This document shows positions 1 through 8,929 of a stretch of 64,000 bases of DNA, in pieces (the first letter of the stretch is position 1; each line of letters begins with the position of its first letter). Source of the stretch: JBDKFK01 sp039798745 (lineage in GTDB: Bacteria > Patescibacteriota > Microgenomatia > UBA1406 > GWC2-37-13); NCBI GenBank assembly GCA_039798745.1, contig JBDKFK010000001.1:1-64000 (forward strand). The letters run 5' to 3'. A program made the position numbers and the translations under genes. The notes beneath the pieces are model-generated. The model was not told where the DNA came from and made no database searches. It saw nothing but the letters and a program-made list of their open reading frames with translations.

Positions 1-155
1 CGGGGTATTCTTGGGGGGGAACAAACACGCACGCGTGTCTGATCACCCCCAAGAATGTAGTAATGTATATTATATCCTCCCGATTGTCAAAGTATGGCCC
101 GGCTACGCCTGCACAGGCTCATGCATTGAGCCGAGGGCATAGTGGGGTCTATTGG
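1..155 (-). ncRNA. Candidate structured RNA or long 5' leader running off the left edge
   Basis: No credible protein gene lies here. On the minus strand a good promoter (161-189) would start a transcript near 153-156. Downstream are a 6-bp hairpin (GGCTCA/TGAGCC, about 113-129), a competing longer pairing of the arms near 101-113 and 129-142, and a two-tier hairpin at 7-56: outer arms of 11 bp (ATTCTTGGGGG/CCCCCAAGAAT) enclosing an inner 6-bp ACACGC/GCGTGT stem. No T-run follows, so this is not a simple terminator. I recognise no known family: it lacks SRP, tmRNA, RNase P and common riboswitch motifs. It may be a free small RNA or the leader of a gene beyond the window. The promoter and stems are seen; the RNA itself is inferred. 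Confidence 0.35.
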
Positions 156-160
156 TGTGA

Positions 161-189
161 ATTATACCAAAAACTATAGGATATATCAA
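161..189 (-). promoter_or_regulatory. Sigma-70 promoter with extended -10
   Basis: Minus strand TTGATA (184-189), 17-bp spacer, TATAAT (161-166), with TGG directly before the -10. It points away from the neighbouring gene at 237-812 and into the structured stretch at 1-155. Confidence 0.6.
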
Positions 190-236
190 TATATAATATA
201 TATGTATTTAAAAGAGATGTATTGTAGTATTTGAGG

Positions 237-812
237 CTATTTTACGTAGTGACGAAGAAACTCCAGAACTTTTCCATAATAGTGATAATACATAAATCCA
301 TTGAGTGCCATCAGACCCGGGAATATGATCGACTTTTCGACCATACCACCTGCTTTAATTCTCATAAAGCGCAGGGGAGGGATTCCAAAATAAAAGGGGA
401 TAGGGAAAAGCCAGGGGACGCCTTCGCGCGTGAACATATCCATCACCAAATGCGATACAAAGCCTATCATAAAAGCCCACCACACAACATGCATATCCAC
501 CAGGAGTACGGTATTCACGATTTTTAGCGCATAATGAGTTCCTATTCCGAAGAGCGCTACCCCTATAAGAGAGTGAGATATAAATCTATGTCCACCCAGA
601 ATAGGTGCAAAGATACGGCTTATCACCGGCCCTGCCGGAATACGGTTCCAGAGCGCGGCCGTGGGCTGGTCAATATCGGGTGTAAGTCCCCCGATAAGAT
701 TGGCTCCCAGTGCTACCAGTGCCGTAGCTAACGTCATTTTGTTCAGAGGTTGAGTAAGCGCGACATAGCTTAGGGCAGTAAAGGCTGCAAGATCATGCGT
801 TTGTCCTGTCAT
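237..812 (-). CDS. YdjM/DUF457-family membrane-bound metal-dependent hydrolase
   Basis: 191 residues, the usual length of the YdjM (LexA-regulated, DUF457) family of small inner-membrane proteins. Family hallmarks are visible: His6 near the N-terminus, an Asp pair in GLTPDIDQP (D46, D48), HRFISHS (H75, H80) and the SHLVMDMFT motif (H121, D125) followed by GVPWLFPIP. Several hydrophobic segments interleave with these residues, which would place a metal site at the membrane face. The substrate is unknown in the family. The gene diverges from the MscS-like gene at 873. The start is the first ATG and gives the conserved N-terminus. Confidence 0.8.
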   Translation of the reverse strand: MTGQTHDLAAFTALSYVALTQPLNKMTLATALVALGANLIGGLTPDIDQPTAALWNRIPAGPVISRIFAPILGGHRFISHSLIGVALFGIGTHYALKIVNTVLLVDMHVVWWAFMIGFVSHLVMDMFTREGVPWLFPIPFYFGIPPLRFMRIKAGGMVEKSIIFPGLMALNGFMYYHYYGKVLEFLRHYVK

Positions 813-860
813 TGTATAAGTTTAGCATGAAAATACCGACATTTATTATCGAGCGAATGT

Positions 861-866
861 TATCAT
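861..866 (+). promoter_or_regulatory. -10 box of a leaderless mscS-like transcript
   Basis: TATCAT preceded by TGT (extended -10). Six bases separate it from the ATG at 873, so transcription would begin at the start codon. No convincing -35 was seen. Confidence 0.4.
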
Positions 867-872
867 ATATTT

Positions 873-1403
873 ATGTCGGAAGCAGAATATTCGGTATTAT
901 TCCAGAAACTCACCTTTACCTTAAGCACATTGCTTTTCACCTTTGGTCTATCACTTATTATAAAGTGGCTGATTGACAGCATTTTTTTACGGGTAAAGCA
1001 GCGCATGGTCTCGGATTATCTCGTATCAAAAACAAGAACTATACGGGCACTTTTGAAGAATGTCATTGACGCGGTGTTATTTCTCATGGCACTCCTCATA
1101 ATTCTTGCCCAGTGGGGAGTAAATATTGCGCCCATATTAACCGGCGCGGGAATACTGGGGTTGGCTTTCTCGTTTGGATCACAAACACTGGTAAAAGATC
1201 TTATCGCCGGATTTTTTATTATTGTCGAAGATCAGTTTAATATCGGAGACAAAATAAAGGTAGATAAGTATGAAGGGACAGTTGACAAAATTACACTGAG
1301 ATTGACCGTCCTAAAAGATAAAGATGAAAATACCGTATATATTCCTAATTCACAGGTTATGAATGTAGTCCGATATAAACGCGAAGCGAAACTAAAAAAA
1401 TAA
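873..1403 (+). CDS. Small MscS-family mechanosensitive channel
   Basis: 176 residues with three predicted membrane helices (about 13-35, 62-82, 87-107). The third carries the Gly/Ala-rich MscS pore pattern (GAGILGLAFSFGSQTLVKD), followed by the beta domain with FNIGDKIKV and YIPNSQV. The large C-terminal alpha/beta cage of E. coli MscS is missing, so this is a minimal form ending after the beta domain. The expected role is tension-gated solute release during osmotic down-shock. It abuts the convergent metallophosphoesterase gene with no gap. The ORF is intact; nothing suggests truncation by mutation. Confidence 0.85.
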   Translation: MSEAEYSVLFQKLTFTLSTLLFTFGLSLIIKWLIDSIFLRVKQRMVSDYLVSKTRTIRALLKNVIDAVLFLMALLIILAQWGVNIAPILTGAGILGLAFSFGSQTLVKDLIAGFFIIVEDQFNIGDKIKVDKYEGTVDKITLRLTVLKDKDENTVYIPNSQVMNVVRYKREAKLKK

Positions 1404-2060
1404 TCACGAATACCATTCTTCTTTGCTTATGATTCTTCCGTTATCAATCCATAGATACTGACCTACCCCATGTTTTATAATGCCGGAGTTCACAAATCTT
1501 CGTGCTTCATCGATCTCAGCGTAATGGGTGTGTCCGCAGAACATAATCTCGTTATTTGTGAGAGTCAGGCTAACATGTTTTTTGATTGCTTTGTTTAGTC
1601 TGCCATATGAAGCTTTTATGAATCGTGATCCAAGATTTCTTACAATGAACCGTTCCAGGGTATTCATCCGGTTAATAAGAAATTTTGAAGGGTAGTAGTC
1701 TGGGGCGGTTGATCCTAAAGGCACAATCTTATCACCATGTTCAAACACGTAGGTGTTTCCGTTCATCTGTACCGAGTATCTGTGTGTCTGTATATCGGAG
1801 AAGACTAAGCTTCGTTTATCTGATAGATTCTCACGATCATGGTTTCCGTAGATATAAACGCTATGTTTACGTTTAAGCAAAGGAAAGAGCCCTTTCCAGG
1901 GGGACTGAAGGAACTCGTCGAACGTATTGAGGTATCCTTCCCAGAAATCACCGTTGATAACGACCTGATCGGCGTTATTGATGATATCGGTAAGAAACCG
2001 ATACTTCTTTTCACTGAAATCTACAGTTAAATGTGTATCGGAAAACACCAGAATTTTCAT
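1404..2060 (-). CDS. Metallophosphoesterase (calcineurin-like)
   Basis: 218 residues with the full motif set of the calcineurin-like phosphoesterase fold: D8/H10 in FSDTH, GD at 37-38, GNHD at 72-75, H108 and D110 in EHGD, and GHTH at 176-179. These bind two metal ions. The layout resembles UDP-2,3-diacylglucosamine hydrolase (LpxH) and related phosphatases, but no lipid A genes are nearby and CPR cells are not expected to make lipid A, so I leave the substrate open. It follows fusA by 7 bases on the same strand and is probably the last gene of the rpoB operon. Confidence 0.8.
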   Translation of the reverse strand: MKILVFSDTHLTVDFSEKKYRFLTDIINNADQVVINGDFWEGYLNTFDEFLQSPWKGLFPLLKRKHSVYIYGNHDRENLSDKRSLVFSDIQTHRYSVQMNGNTYVFEHGDKIVPLGSTAPDYYPSKFLINRMNTLERFIVRNLGSRFIKASYGRLNKAIKKHVSLTLTNNEIMFCGHTHYAEIDEARRFVNSGIIKHGVGQYLWIDNGRIISKEEWYS

Positions 2061-2067
2061 ACAGGTT

Positions 2068-4164
2068 TTACTTTTCGGTCATCGATTTCACCACGTTCTG
2101 AGGAACCTCTTCGTAATGAGAGGGTTCCATATACGAAATTCCTCTTCCTTCTGTGAGTGATCTCAATGTGGTAACATAACCAGAAAGTTCTGCCAACGGG
2201 GCATAGGCCTTGATTACGGTAGCACGGCCTCTTTTCTCAGTTCCTAATATTTTACCTCTTTTACTGGAAATATCGCCAATGGCGACACCCATGAAGTCAT
2301 CAGGAACGGTTATTTCAAGCTTCATGATTGGCTCAAGTAATGCGACACCTGCTTTTTTTACTGCGTCCTGCATTGCCATTGTTCCTGCAATTTTGAATGC
2401 GATATCAGAAGAATCGACATCATGGTAACTTCCGTCGTACAGAGTTACTTCCATATCAACCATTGGAAAACCGAGAAGTACACCCTTTTCCATAGCTTCA
2501 ATTACACCTTTTTGTACAGATGGAATAAATTCGTTTGGAATTGATCCTCCACGGATCGCGTTCACAAATTTGAATCCCTCGCCACGTCCTAACGGTTTTA
2601 CTCTTATAAGACAGTGTCCATATTGTCCATGACCTCCTGTTTGTTTAATGTATTTTGCTTCTGCGTCACCTTCTTTGTTGATGGTTTCTTTGTAGGCTAC
2701 CTGAGGTTTACCGACATTCACATCCATACCCATTTCACGCTTCATTCGGTCAACAAGAATCTCAAGATGCAGTTCTCCCATTCCTGACATCACCGTTTGC
2801 GATGTCTCATGGTTTACCTTAACTCTGAATGTTGGATCTTCTTCAGAAAGTCGGGCAAGCGTAAAGGATAATTTTTCCTGGTCTGCTTTTGACTTTGGTT
2901 CTATTGCTAACGAAATAACTGGTTCAGGGAATACTATTTGTTCCAAAAGAATTGGATGAGTTGGATCAGCCAATGTATCCCCTGTTTTGGAGTCTTTAGG
3001 ACCTACCAGAGCTACGATTTCACCTGCATATGCTTTGTCAATCTCTTCGCGTGTATTTGCATGCATGAGAAGAATGCGACTTACACGTTCTTTTGTATTT
3101 TTGTTTACGTTATATACATAGGTTCCTGATTCAAGAATTCCTGAATAGATACGAGTATATGTGAGTTTACCTACGTGGGGATCAAGTTGAATCTTGAATG
3201 CCAGCGCAGAAAATTCTGCGTCGGGCCTAAGTGGTCGTACTGACTCCTCATTTGTTTTAGGATCGACACCTTTTACTTCTTTCAGATCCTGAGGGGAGGG
3301 AAGATAGTCAACAATAGCATCAAGTACTGGTTGAACACCTTTGTTTCTTAAGGAAGTACCGTTGTAAATAGGGATTACTTTGTAAGCAATGGTCGCTTTT
3401 CTTATCGCGGCTTTTAGTTCGCTATTTGTTATTTCTTCTCCATTGAGATATTTGCCTAACAACACATCGTCTGTCTCGGCTACTTTTTCAATCATGGTCG
3501 CTCTCATTTGAAGAGCTTTTTCTTTTACTTCAGCTGGAATTTCGTCTGTTATCGTGTACTCATTACCCTGTGGATCCTTATCCCAGATAAGAGCTTTCAT
3601 ATTAAGAAGATCAATAACACCTCTATATTCCTGCTCTTTGCCAATAGGGTAGGCCATAACTATAGGATTTGCACCCAGTCTGTCATGGATCTCACCTACT
3701 GTTCCGTCAAAATCTGCACCGAGTTTATCCATTTTATTAATAAAACATATACGCGGTACTTTGTATTTATCTGCCTGTCTCCAGACTGTTTCTGATTGAC
3801 TCTGTACACCTTCTTCGGCATCAAACACTACGACACCTCCATCAAGCACACGCAAAGAACGCTCCACTTCGGCCGTAAAGTCTACGTGACCGGGAGTGTC
3901 AATAATATTAATACGGACATCTTTCCAGAACGTAGTTGTTGCGGCAGATACGATGGTTATACCGCGTTCTTTTTCTTGTGGCATCCAGTCCATCTGGGTA
4001 TTTCCTTCATCAATATCTCCGATTTTGTATGAACGACCTGTATAAAAAAGTATACGCTCAGTTGTAGTTGTTTTACCTGAATCAATATGAGCTATAATAC
4101 CGACGTTTCTAATTTTATCCAGCGGAACATTGCGATTTTTTGTAACAATAGGTTGTTGAGCCAT
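2068..4164 (-). CDS. fusA: Elongation factor G
   Basis: 698 residues, full length for EF-G, the GTPase that drives tRNA/mRNA translocation on the ribosome and, with RRF, ribosome recycling. The P-loop AHIDSGKT lies at 25-32, followed by RGITI (switch I), DTPGH (switch II) and NKMD (base recognition). Domains II to V follow, with GGHGQYGH in domain IV. It is the fifth gene of the rpoB-rpoC-rpsL-rpsG-fusA block. A terminator-like hairpin sits in the 85-base gap before it. tuf, often next in this operon, is absent; a metallophosphoesterase follows instead. Confidence 0.97.
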   Translation of the reverse strand: MAQQPIVTKNRNVPLDKIRNVGIIAHIDSGKTTTTERILFYTGRSYKIGDIDEGNTQMDWMPQEKERGITIVSAATTTFWKDVRINIIDTPGHVDFTAEVERSLRVLDGGVVVFDAEEGVQSQSETVWRQADKYKVPRICFINKMDKLGADFDGTVGEIHDRLGANPIVMAYPIGKEQEYRGVIDLLNMKALIWDKDPQGNEYTITDEIPAEVKEKALQMRATMIEKVAETDDVLLGKYLNGEEITNSELKAAIRKATIAYKVIPIYNGTSLRNKGVQPVLDAIVDYLPSPQDLKEVKGVDPKTNEESVRPLRPDAEFSALAFKIQLDPHVGKLTYTRIYSGILESGTYVYNVNKNTKERVSRILLMHANTREEIDKAYAGEIVALVGPKDSKTGDTLADPTHPILLEQIVFPEPVISLAIEPKSKADQEKLSFTLARLSEEDPTFRVKVNHETSQTVMSGMGELHLEILVDRMKREMGMDVNVGKPQVAYKETINKEGDAEAKYIKQTGGHGQYGHCLIRVKPLGRGEGFKFVNAIRGGSIPNEFIPSVQKGVIEAMEKGVLLGFPMVDMEVTLYDGSYHDVDSSDIAFKIAGTMAMQDAVKKAGVALLEPIMKLEITVPDDFMGVAIGDISSKRGKILGTEKRGRATVIKAYAPLAELSGYVTTLRSLTEGRGISYMEPSHYEEVPQNVVKSMTEK

Positions 4165-4186
4165 AATCGTATGAATTAATAAAAGG

Positions 4187-4216
4187 AAAAACCCAAACTA
4201 TAAAATTCGGGTTTTT
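4187..4216 (-). terminator. Terminator-like hairpin between rpsG and fusA
   Basis: Arms 4187-4197 and 4206-4216 pair over 11 positions on the minus strand (one G-T), with CCC/GGG at the core, A/T runs outside and an 8-base loop. The 3' arm ends in TTTTT. It could end the rpsL-rpsG transcript, or attenuate fusA, which has no clear promoter of its own. Confidence 0.55.
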
Positions 4217-4249
4217 GCGATCGATATTTATATTAAATGATAGTATGCA

Positions 4250-4723
4250 TTACCATTTAAGGTGAGCAAAAGCTTTGTTCGCTTCTGCCAGCTTCTCAGC
4301 TTGGAGTTTTTTACTGACCGCTTGCCCTTGATTTTTTGATGCATCAAGCAGTTCTCCTATCAGCTTTTCTTCAAATGTGTGAAATTCTTTATTCGGTTTT
4401 GCTTCAGCAGCCTCAATGATCCAGTTTAATGCCAGGTAAAGCTTGCGTTCTTTTCTTACCTCGGTTGGTACCAGGTATGAAGCTCCACCAAGTCTGCGTG
4501 GTTTTACCTCTACGTTAGGCGCAACATTATTGATGGCCTTATAGAGTAACTTCATTGAGTCTTCGCCTTCCTTACCCAGATGCTCAAGTGCAGCGTATAC
4601 AATATCACGGGCTTTTGATTTTTTTCCATCTTTCATCAGATAATTGATGAATTTTGATACCTCTGTGCTGTTATACACAGGATCTAGTTTGACTGATTTT
4701 TTTTTGTAAGGATGACGTGGCAT
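4250..4723 (-). CDS. rpsG: 30S ribosomal protein S7
   Basis: 157 residues, the normal S7 length. S7 nucleates assembly of the 16S rRNA 3' major domain (the head) and contacts the E-site tRNA. Recognisable stretches include the basic N-terminus, SKFINYLMKDGKKSKA, and VKPRRLGGASYLVPTEV, which matches the conserved VGGATYQVP-type region, with A-L-N-W-I following. It lies 25 bases after rpsL. No Shine-Dalgarno sequence is visible before the ATG. Confidence 0.96.
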   Translation of the reverse strand: MPRHPYKKKSVKLDPVYNSTEVSKFINYLMKDGKKSKARDIVYAALEHLGKEGEDSMKLLYKAINNVAPNVEVKPRRLGGASYLVPTEVRKERKLYLALNWIIEAAEAKPNKEFHTFEEKLIGELLDASKNQGQAVSKKLQAEKLAEANKAFAHLKW

Positions 4724-4748
4724 ATTTCAATAAATTCTAAATTCTAAA

Positions 4749-5171
4749 TTATGCTGCTTTAGCTTTTTCTAACTTTGTACCGTATCTTGATCTGGATGAT
4801 TTTCTATTAGATACACCACCTGTATCAAATTTACCACGGACGATATGGTACTTAACACCTGGTAAATCTTTCACTCTTCCACCACGGACCAGGACGATTG
4901 AGTGTTCAGCCAGGTTATGTCCAATACCCTGGATATAGGCAGTCACTTCGACTTTGTTTGAAAGTCTGACTCTTGCCACTTTCCGGAGAGCTGAATTTGG
5001 TTTCTTAGGAGTCATGGTACGTACTACGGTACACACTCCTCGTTTAAACGAATTATTCGTTTTTACGTAATGGCGTTTAACGGCGTTAAAGCTAACCTTC
5101 AGTGCGGCTGCACGAGATTTCTTAATCCGTCTTTGCCTCTTGTTCTTGATTAGCTGATTGATTGTAGGCAT
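4749..5171 (-). CDS. rpsL: 30S ribosomal protein S12
   Basis: 140 residues. S12 lines the decoding centre. The conserved core MTPKKPNSALRK, GHNLAEHS, VRGGRVKDLPGVKYH and the RSKYGTK-like tail are intact, so the lysines associated with streptomycin response are present. The N-terminal part has the extra dozen residues common in Gram-positive S12. The first 50 bases overlap the 3' end of rpoC in another frame; since the S12 N-terminus MPTINQLI is the family standard, the overlap is real. No Shine-Dalgarno sequence is evident; translation may be coupled to rpoC. Confidence 0.97.
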   Translation of the reverse strand: MPTINQLIKNKRQRRIKKSRAAALKVSFNAVKRHYVKTNNSFKRGVCTVVRTMTPKKPNSALRKVARVRLSNKVEVTAYIQGIGHNLAEHSIVLVRGGRVKDLPGVKYHIVRGKFDTGGVSNRKSSRSRYGTKLEKAKAA

Positions 5172-8100
5172 ATTTGCTTAGGAACTTACTATAATATTTC
5201 TCTATCAACTGTTCGGTGACAGGGATGAGTCGGCCAATTATAACATTTTCTTTCAATCCCATCAAGTAGTCAATTTGACCCTTGATTGCGGCTGCACTTA
5301 ATACACTGGTTGTCTGCTCGAATGATGCCGCAGATAACCATGAATCAGTATAGATTGCAGAACGGGTGATTCCGAGAATTGAGACTTTACCTGTTGCAGG
5401 CTTACCACCCTGGGCAAGAATCTTTTTATTCTCTTCCTCAAATCTTATCTTTGAGACAACCTCGTCTTTTATGAACGATGTATCTCCTTCGTCATCGATG
5501 ATGACCTTATCACTCATCTTTCTAATGATGACTTCAAAGTGTTTATCATGGATGGCGATTCCCTGTGATTCGTAAACTTTCTGTATTTCATACAATAGGT
5601 AAAGTTGTGCTGATTTCAGGCCTTTGATGGCGAGAATATCATCGATATCAAGATGACCTTCAGAAAGCTGTGTTCCTGATGTTACCAGATCTCCATCTTT
5701 GACTCTCAGTTTCTGTGAAAGAGGAATAATGAATTCCTGTTCCTGGTTGTTTTCAGTGTCTTTGGGCGTTAGCTTAACATGGTATACATCTTTTTCACTG
5801 TCTTCGGTTACGGCTGCTTTTCCTGTAACTTCGGCGATTGGTGATACAACTTTAGGTGTTCGTGTTTCAAAGAGTTCTTCAACACGTGGCAATCCTTGAG
5901 TTACGTCAGAGATAACGATACCTCCGAAATGACGTACACGCATCGTAAGCTGTGTTCCCGGTTCTCCGACAGACTGTGCAGCGGTTACGCCTACAGGTAC
6001 GCCGATTTCAACATGTTTATTTGTTGAAAGATCAATACCGTAACATTTCTGACAGATGCCATATCTTGATTCGCAGTACAACGGTGAGCGTACGGTTATT
6101 TGTTTTATGTTATTAGTCTCCAGCAACTGCTCTTTTTCTTCATCGATGAGTTCACCGGCTTTTATAAGCACCTGCTTATTGGCACCGATAACATCTTTCA
6201 TTGCAAATCTTCCCTTTGCGCGGTCTTTGAGTTTCTCTGCACGTTCATCATTTTCACCGTGGACGGTAAGACCTTCTGATGCGTTACAGTCGGCTTCTCT
6301 TATGATCATGTCATGAGCAACGTCTACAAGTCTTCTTGTAAGGTATCCAGCGTCAGCTGTTTTCAAAGCTGAGTCTGTAAGACCTTTTCGAGCTCCTCTT
6401 GCCGATATAACATATTCGAAGATTGATAAACCTTCACGGTAATTTGATTTGGTAGGTACTTCGATGATTTTGCCTAATGGATCAACTACGAGTCCTTTGA
6501 TAGCTGAAAGCTGTTTCAACTGCTCTCGAGAAGCACGAGCGCCTCCGGATTTAATGATGATTTTTACAGGATTCTCTTCATCAATTGCATCCCAGGTAAG
6601 ATCAGCTAATTTTTCGGTTGTTTCGATCCATAATTTATTGGAGTATCGTTTCTTTTCGTCAACTGTAAGTAATCCTTGGTTAAAGTTGCTTTCGATTTTT
6701 TCGATCTCAACCTCGGTTTCGGCAACAATGCCGTCCTTCTCAGGGATTATTTTACAGTCAAAGATAGAAACTGAGAGTCCACCTGACATGGTGGCAGCCC
6801 AGAAACCGATCTCTTTGATCTTATCGATAAGTTGACCAACGATAGAAGTATCATCAAACAGTTTCATCGCTCTTACGATAAGTGTTTTGATATCGCCGGC
6901 TTTCACATCGCTGTTTATGTATCGGAGTTCCTGTGGCAATAGATTATTAAACAGAATACGGCCAACCGAAGTTTTTACGTATCCGCCTTCACCTATTTTC
7001 ACAAGAATAGGCTGTCGCAGTTCTATGCGTGTCAGATGGTATGCGCTGATTGCTTCATTTTCGTTTCCGAACCATTTCAGTGTTTCATCTTTTACATCTT
7101 TATATTTGTTATTGATGGTTGTGAGGTAATACACACCCAGTGCCATTTCTTTATTCGGAATGACGATAGGAGTGCCGTCAGCAGGTTTCAGAAGATTCTG
7201 GTAAGGCAACATTCTGCTTTTAACCTCATCAATGGCTGTTTTGGAAAGGGGTAAGAATACACCCATGGCATCTCCGTCGAAGTCCGCGTTGTAACCTGCG
7301 CAGACCGTAGGATGCAGTTTTATGGCATACGAGTCGGTCAGAACAGGGTAATAGCCCAGGATCGACAGTTTGTGAAGGGTAGGAGCACGGTTGAGTAATA
7401 CAGGATGATCCTTGATGATTTCTTCGAGGATATCGTATACAACAGGCTCTTTGAGTTCGAGGAAATTTTTGGCGCTTTTTATGTTTGGCGCGAGTCCTCT
7501 TATGATAATTTCATGCAATAAATGAGGCTTGAATAGCTCAAGTGCCATTTCTTTCGGTATACCGCACTGATCTATTTTAAGTTCAGGACCAACAATGATT
7601 GTTGAACGTCCAGAGTAGTCTACGCGTTTACCGAGCAGGTTCTGACGGAAACGACCCTGTTTTCCTCTTAATACATCTGACAAGGATTTGAGTACTTTAG
7701 CTGTGGTTCCCTGATTGCGTGAACGACCTCTTGATTTTTGAAGATCAAGGAGTGAGTCAACTGCTTCCTGAAGCATTCTTTTTTCGTTTCTTAATATAAT
7801 TTCAGGCGCGCCAAGATCGATGAGCTGTTTCAGACGGATATTTCGGTTTATGACTCTTCTGTAAAGATCATTTAAATCTGATGTCGCGAATTTTCCACCA
7901 GGAAGTTGTACAACAGGTCTCAGATCAGGAGGTATGACCGGAAGTACGGTAAGAAGCATCCATACTGGTTGAATTTTACTCTTCATGAATGATTCGATAA
8001 CCCGTGTTTTTTTGAGCATCTTATTTCTTTTTTCACCCTTTGATTTAGTAAGGTCGTTTAAGGTTGTGGTATATACTTTCTGAAGATCAATGCTAGCAAG

Positions 8101-8922
8101 CATTTCGTACAACACTTCAGAACCCATACCTACTTTTACACATTCGTCGATATTCTTTTCACGCATGAAGAGATAATCATCCTCTTCAAGGGTGTCATTC
8201 GCCTTAAGAGCTTTGATGATCTTTATTATTCTGTCATAGAAAGCTACGCGTTGAGATTTTTGTTCAACGAAGGTATCAGAAAGTTGTCTGAACTGTTCTC
8301 TCTCTTTCAGATCAAGTTCCTGCAAGGTAATCTCTCGCTGTTCAAGATTGGTGATCTTTTTTTCAATGTCTTTTTTTTGTTTAGAGTAATCATCCTTAAG
8401 GGCGGATTTATTACCATCATAGATAGCTTCTTCCTGCTGTACATCTTTGGCTTTCAGTTCTTCAAGGCTATCAATTGATTTTTTCTGTTCATCTTTATTT
8501 ACTTCTCTTACAAGATAAAGAGCATAATAAATAATTCTTTCAAGAGCTTGTGGAGGTATATCAAGGATAATACTGAGCGGTGAGGATGATCCTTTGAAAT
8601 ACCAAATATGGGCTATAGGAGAGGCAAGTTTAATATGTCCCATACGTTCACGGCGGACTACGGAAGAAGTTACTTCAACTCCGCAGCGATCACAGACGAT
8701 ACCTCTATATCGGATTCTTTTGTATTTACCACAGTAACATTCATAATCTTTGGTAGGTCCGAAGATTCTTTCGTCGAATAAACCGTCTTTTTCCGGTCTA
8801 AAGGTTCTGTAGTTTATAGTTTCAGGTTTGGTGACTTCACCTTTTGACCATCCCAGAACATCTTCCGGGGAAGCAAGTCTAATTCTCAATCCTGAAAAAT
8901 CAACCATGTGCAGTTCTTCCAT
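5122..8922 (-). CDS. rpoC: DNA-directed RNA polymerase beta' subunit
   Basis: About 1266 residues, forming the clamp, bridge helix and catalytic Mg site of RNA polymerase. Seen: the first zinc ribbon (CYCGKYKR ... VCDRCGVEV), the catalytic NADFDGD loop about 550 residues in, and the second zinc site (DCNASE ... CESRYGICQKC). Between the zinc ribbon and the main clamp is a charged, heptad-like stretch of about 100 residues rich in K/E/Q, probably a coiled-coil insertion special to the lineage. The reading frame opens at 8946; ATG at 8922 (MEELHMVDF) or 8907 (MVDF) fits relatives better and avoids overlap with rpoB. The 3' end overlaps rpsL by 50 bases. Confidence 0.97.
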   Translation of the reverse strand: MEELHMVDFSGLRIRLASPEDVLGWSKGEVTKPETINYRTFRPEKDGLFDERIFGPTKDYECYCGKYKRIRYRGIVCDRCGVEVTSSVVRRERMGHIKLASPIAHIWYFKGSSSPLSIILDIPPQALERIIYYALYLVREVNKDEQKKSIDSLEELKAKDVQQEEAIYDGNKSALKDDYSKQKKDIEKKITNLEQREITLQELDLKEREQFRQLSDTFVEQKSQRVAFYDRIIKIIKALKANDTLEEDDYLFMREKNIDECVKVGMGSEVLYEMLASIDLQKVYTTTLNDLTKSKGEKRNKMLKKTRVIESFMKSKIQPVWMLLTVLPVIPPDLRPVVQLPGGKFATSDLNDLYRRVINRNIRLKQLIDLGAPEIILRNEKRMLQEAVDSLLDLQKSRGRSRNQGTTAKVLKSLSDVLRGKQGRFRQNLLGKRVDYSGRSTIIVGPELKIDQCGIPKEMALELFKPHLLHEIIIRGLAPNIKSAKNFLELKEPVVYDILEEIIKDHPVLLNRAPTLHKLSILGYYPVLTDSYAIKLHPTVCAGYNADFDGDAMGVFLPLSKTAIDEVKSRMLPYQNLLKPADGTPIVIPNKEMALGVYYLTTINNKYKDVKDETLKWFGNENEAISAYHLTRIELRQPILVKIGEGGYVKTSVGRILFNNLLPQELRYINSDVKAGDIKTLIVRAMKLFDDTSIVGQLIDKIKEIGFWAATMSGGLSVSIFDCKIIPEKDGIVAETEVEIEKIESNFNQGLLTVDEKKRYSNKLWIETTEKLADLTWDAIDEENPVKIIIKSGGARASREQLKQLSAIKGLVVDPLGKIIEVPTKSNYREGLSIFEYVISARGARKGLTDSALKTADAGYLTRRLVDVAHDMIIREADCNASEGLTVHGENDERAEKLKDRAKGRFAMKDVIGANKQVLIKAGELIDEEKEQLLETNNIKQITVRSPLYCESRYGICQKCYGIDLSTNKHVEIGVPVGVTAAQSVGEPGTQLTMRVRHFGGIVISDVTQGLPRVEELFETRTPKVVSPIAEVTGKAAVTEDSEKDVYHVKLTPKDTENNQEQEFIIPLSQKLRVKDGDLVTSGTQLSEGHLDIDDILAIKGLKSAQLYLLYEIQKVYESQGIAIHDKHFEVIIRKMSDKVIIDDEGDTSFIKDEVVSKIRFEEENKKILAQGGKPATGKVSILGITRSAIYTDSWLSAASFEQTTSVLSAAAIKGQIDYLMGLKENVIIGRLIPVTEQLIEKYYSKFLSKYAYNQSANQEQEAKTD

Positions 8923-8929
8923 ACTTATG

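Noticed and set aside
7..56. Inverted repeat as a transposon end or CRISPR-like repeat
   Set aside because: Only one copy is present, no transposase is near, and the nested hairpin fits a structured RNA better. No CRISPR array or cas gene was seen in the window.
1..155. tmRNA fragment
   Set aside because: The GGGGGTGAT run recalls a tmRNA 5' end, but the following TTCGAC motif and tRNA-like 3' end are missing.
4749..5171. Extra N-terminal residues in S12 as a lineage oddity
   Set aside because: The same extension occurs in ordinary Gram-positive S12, so it is not unusual.
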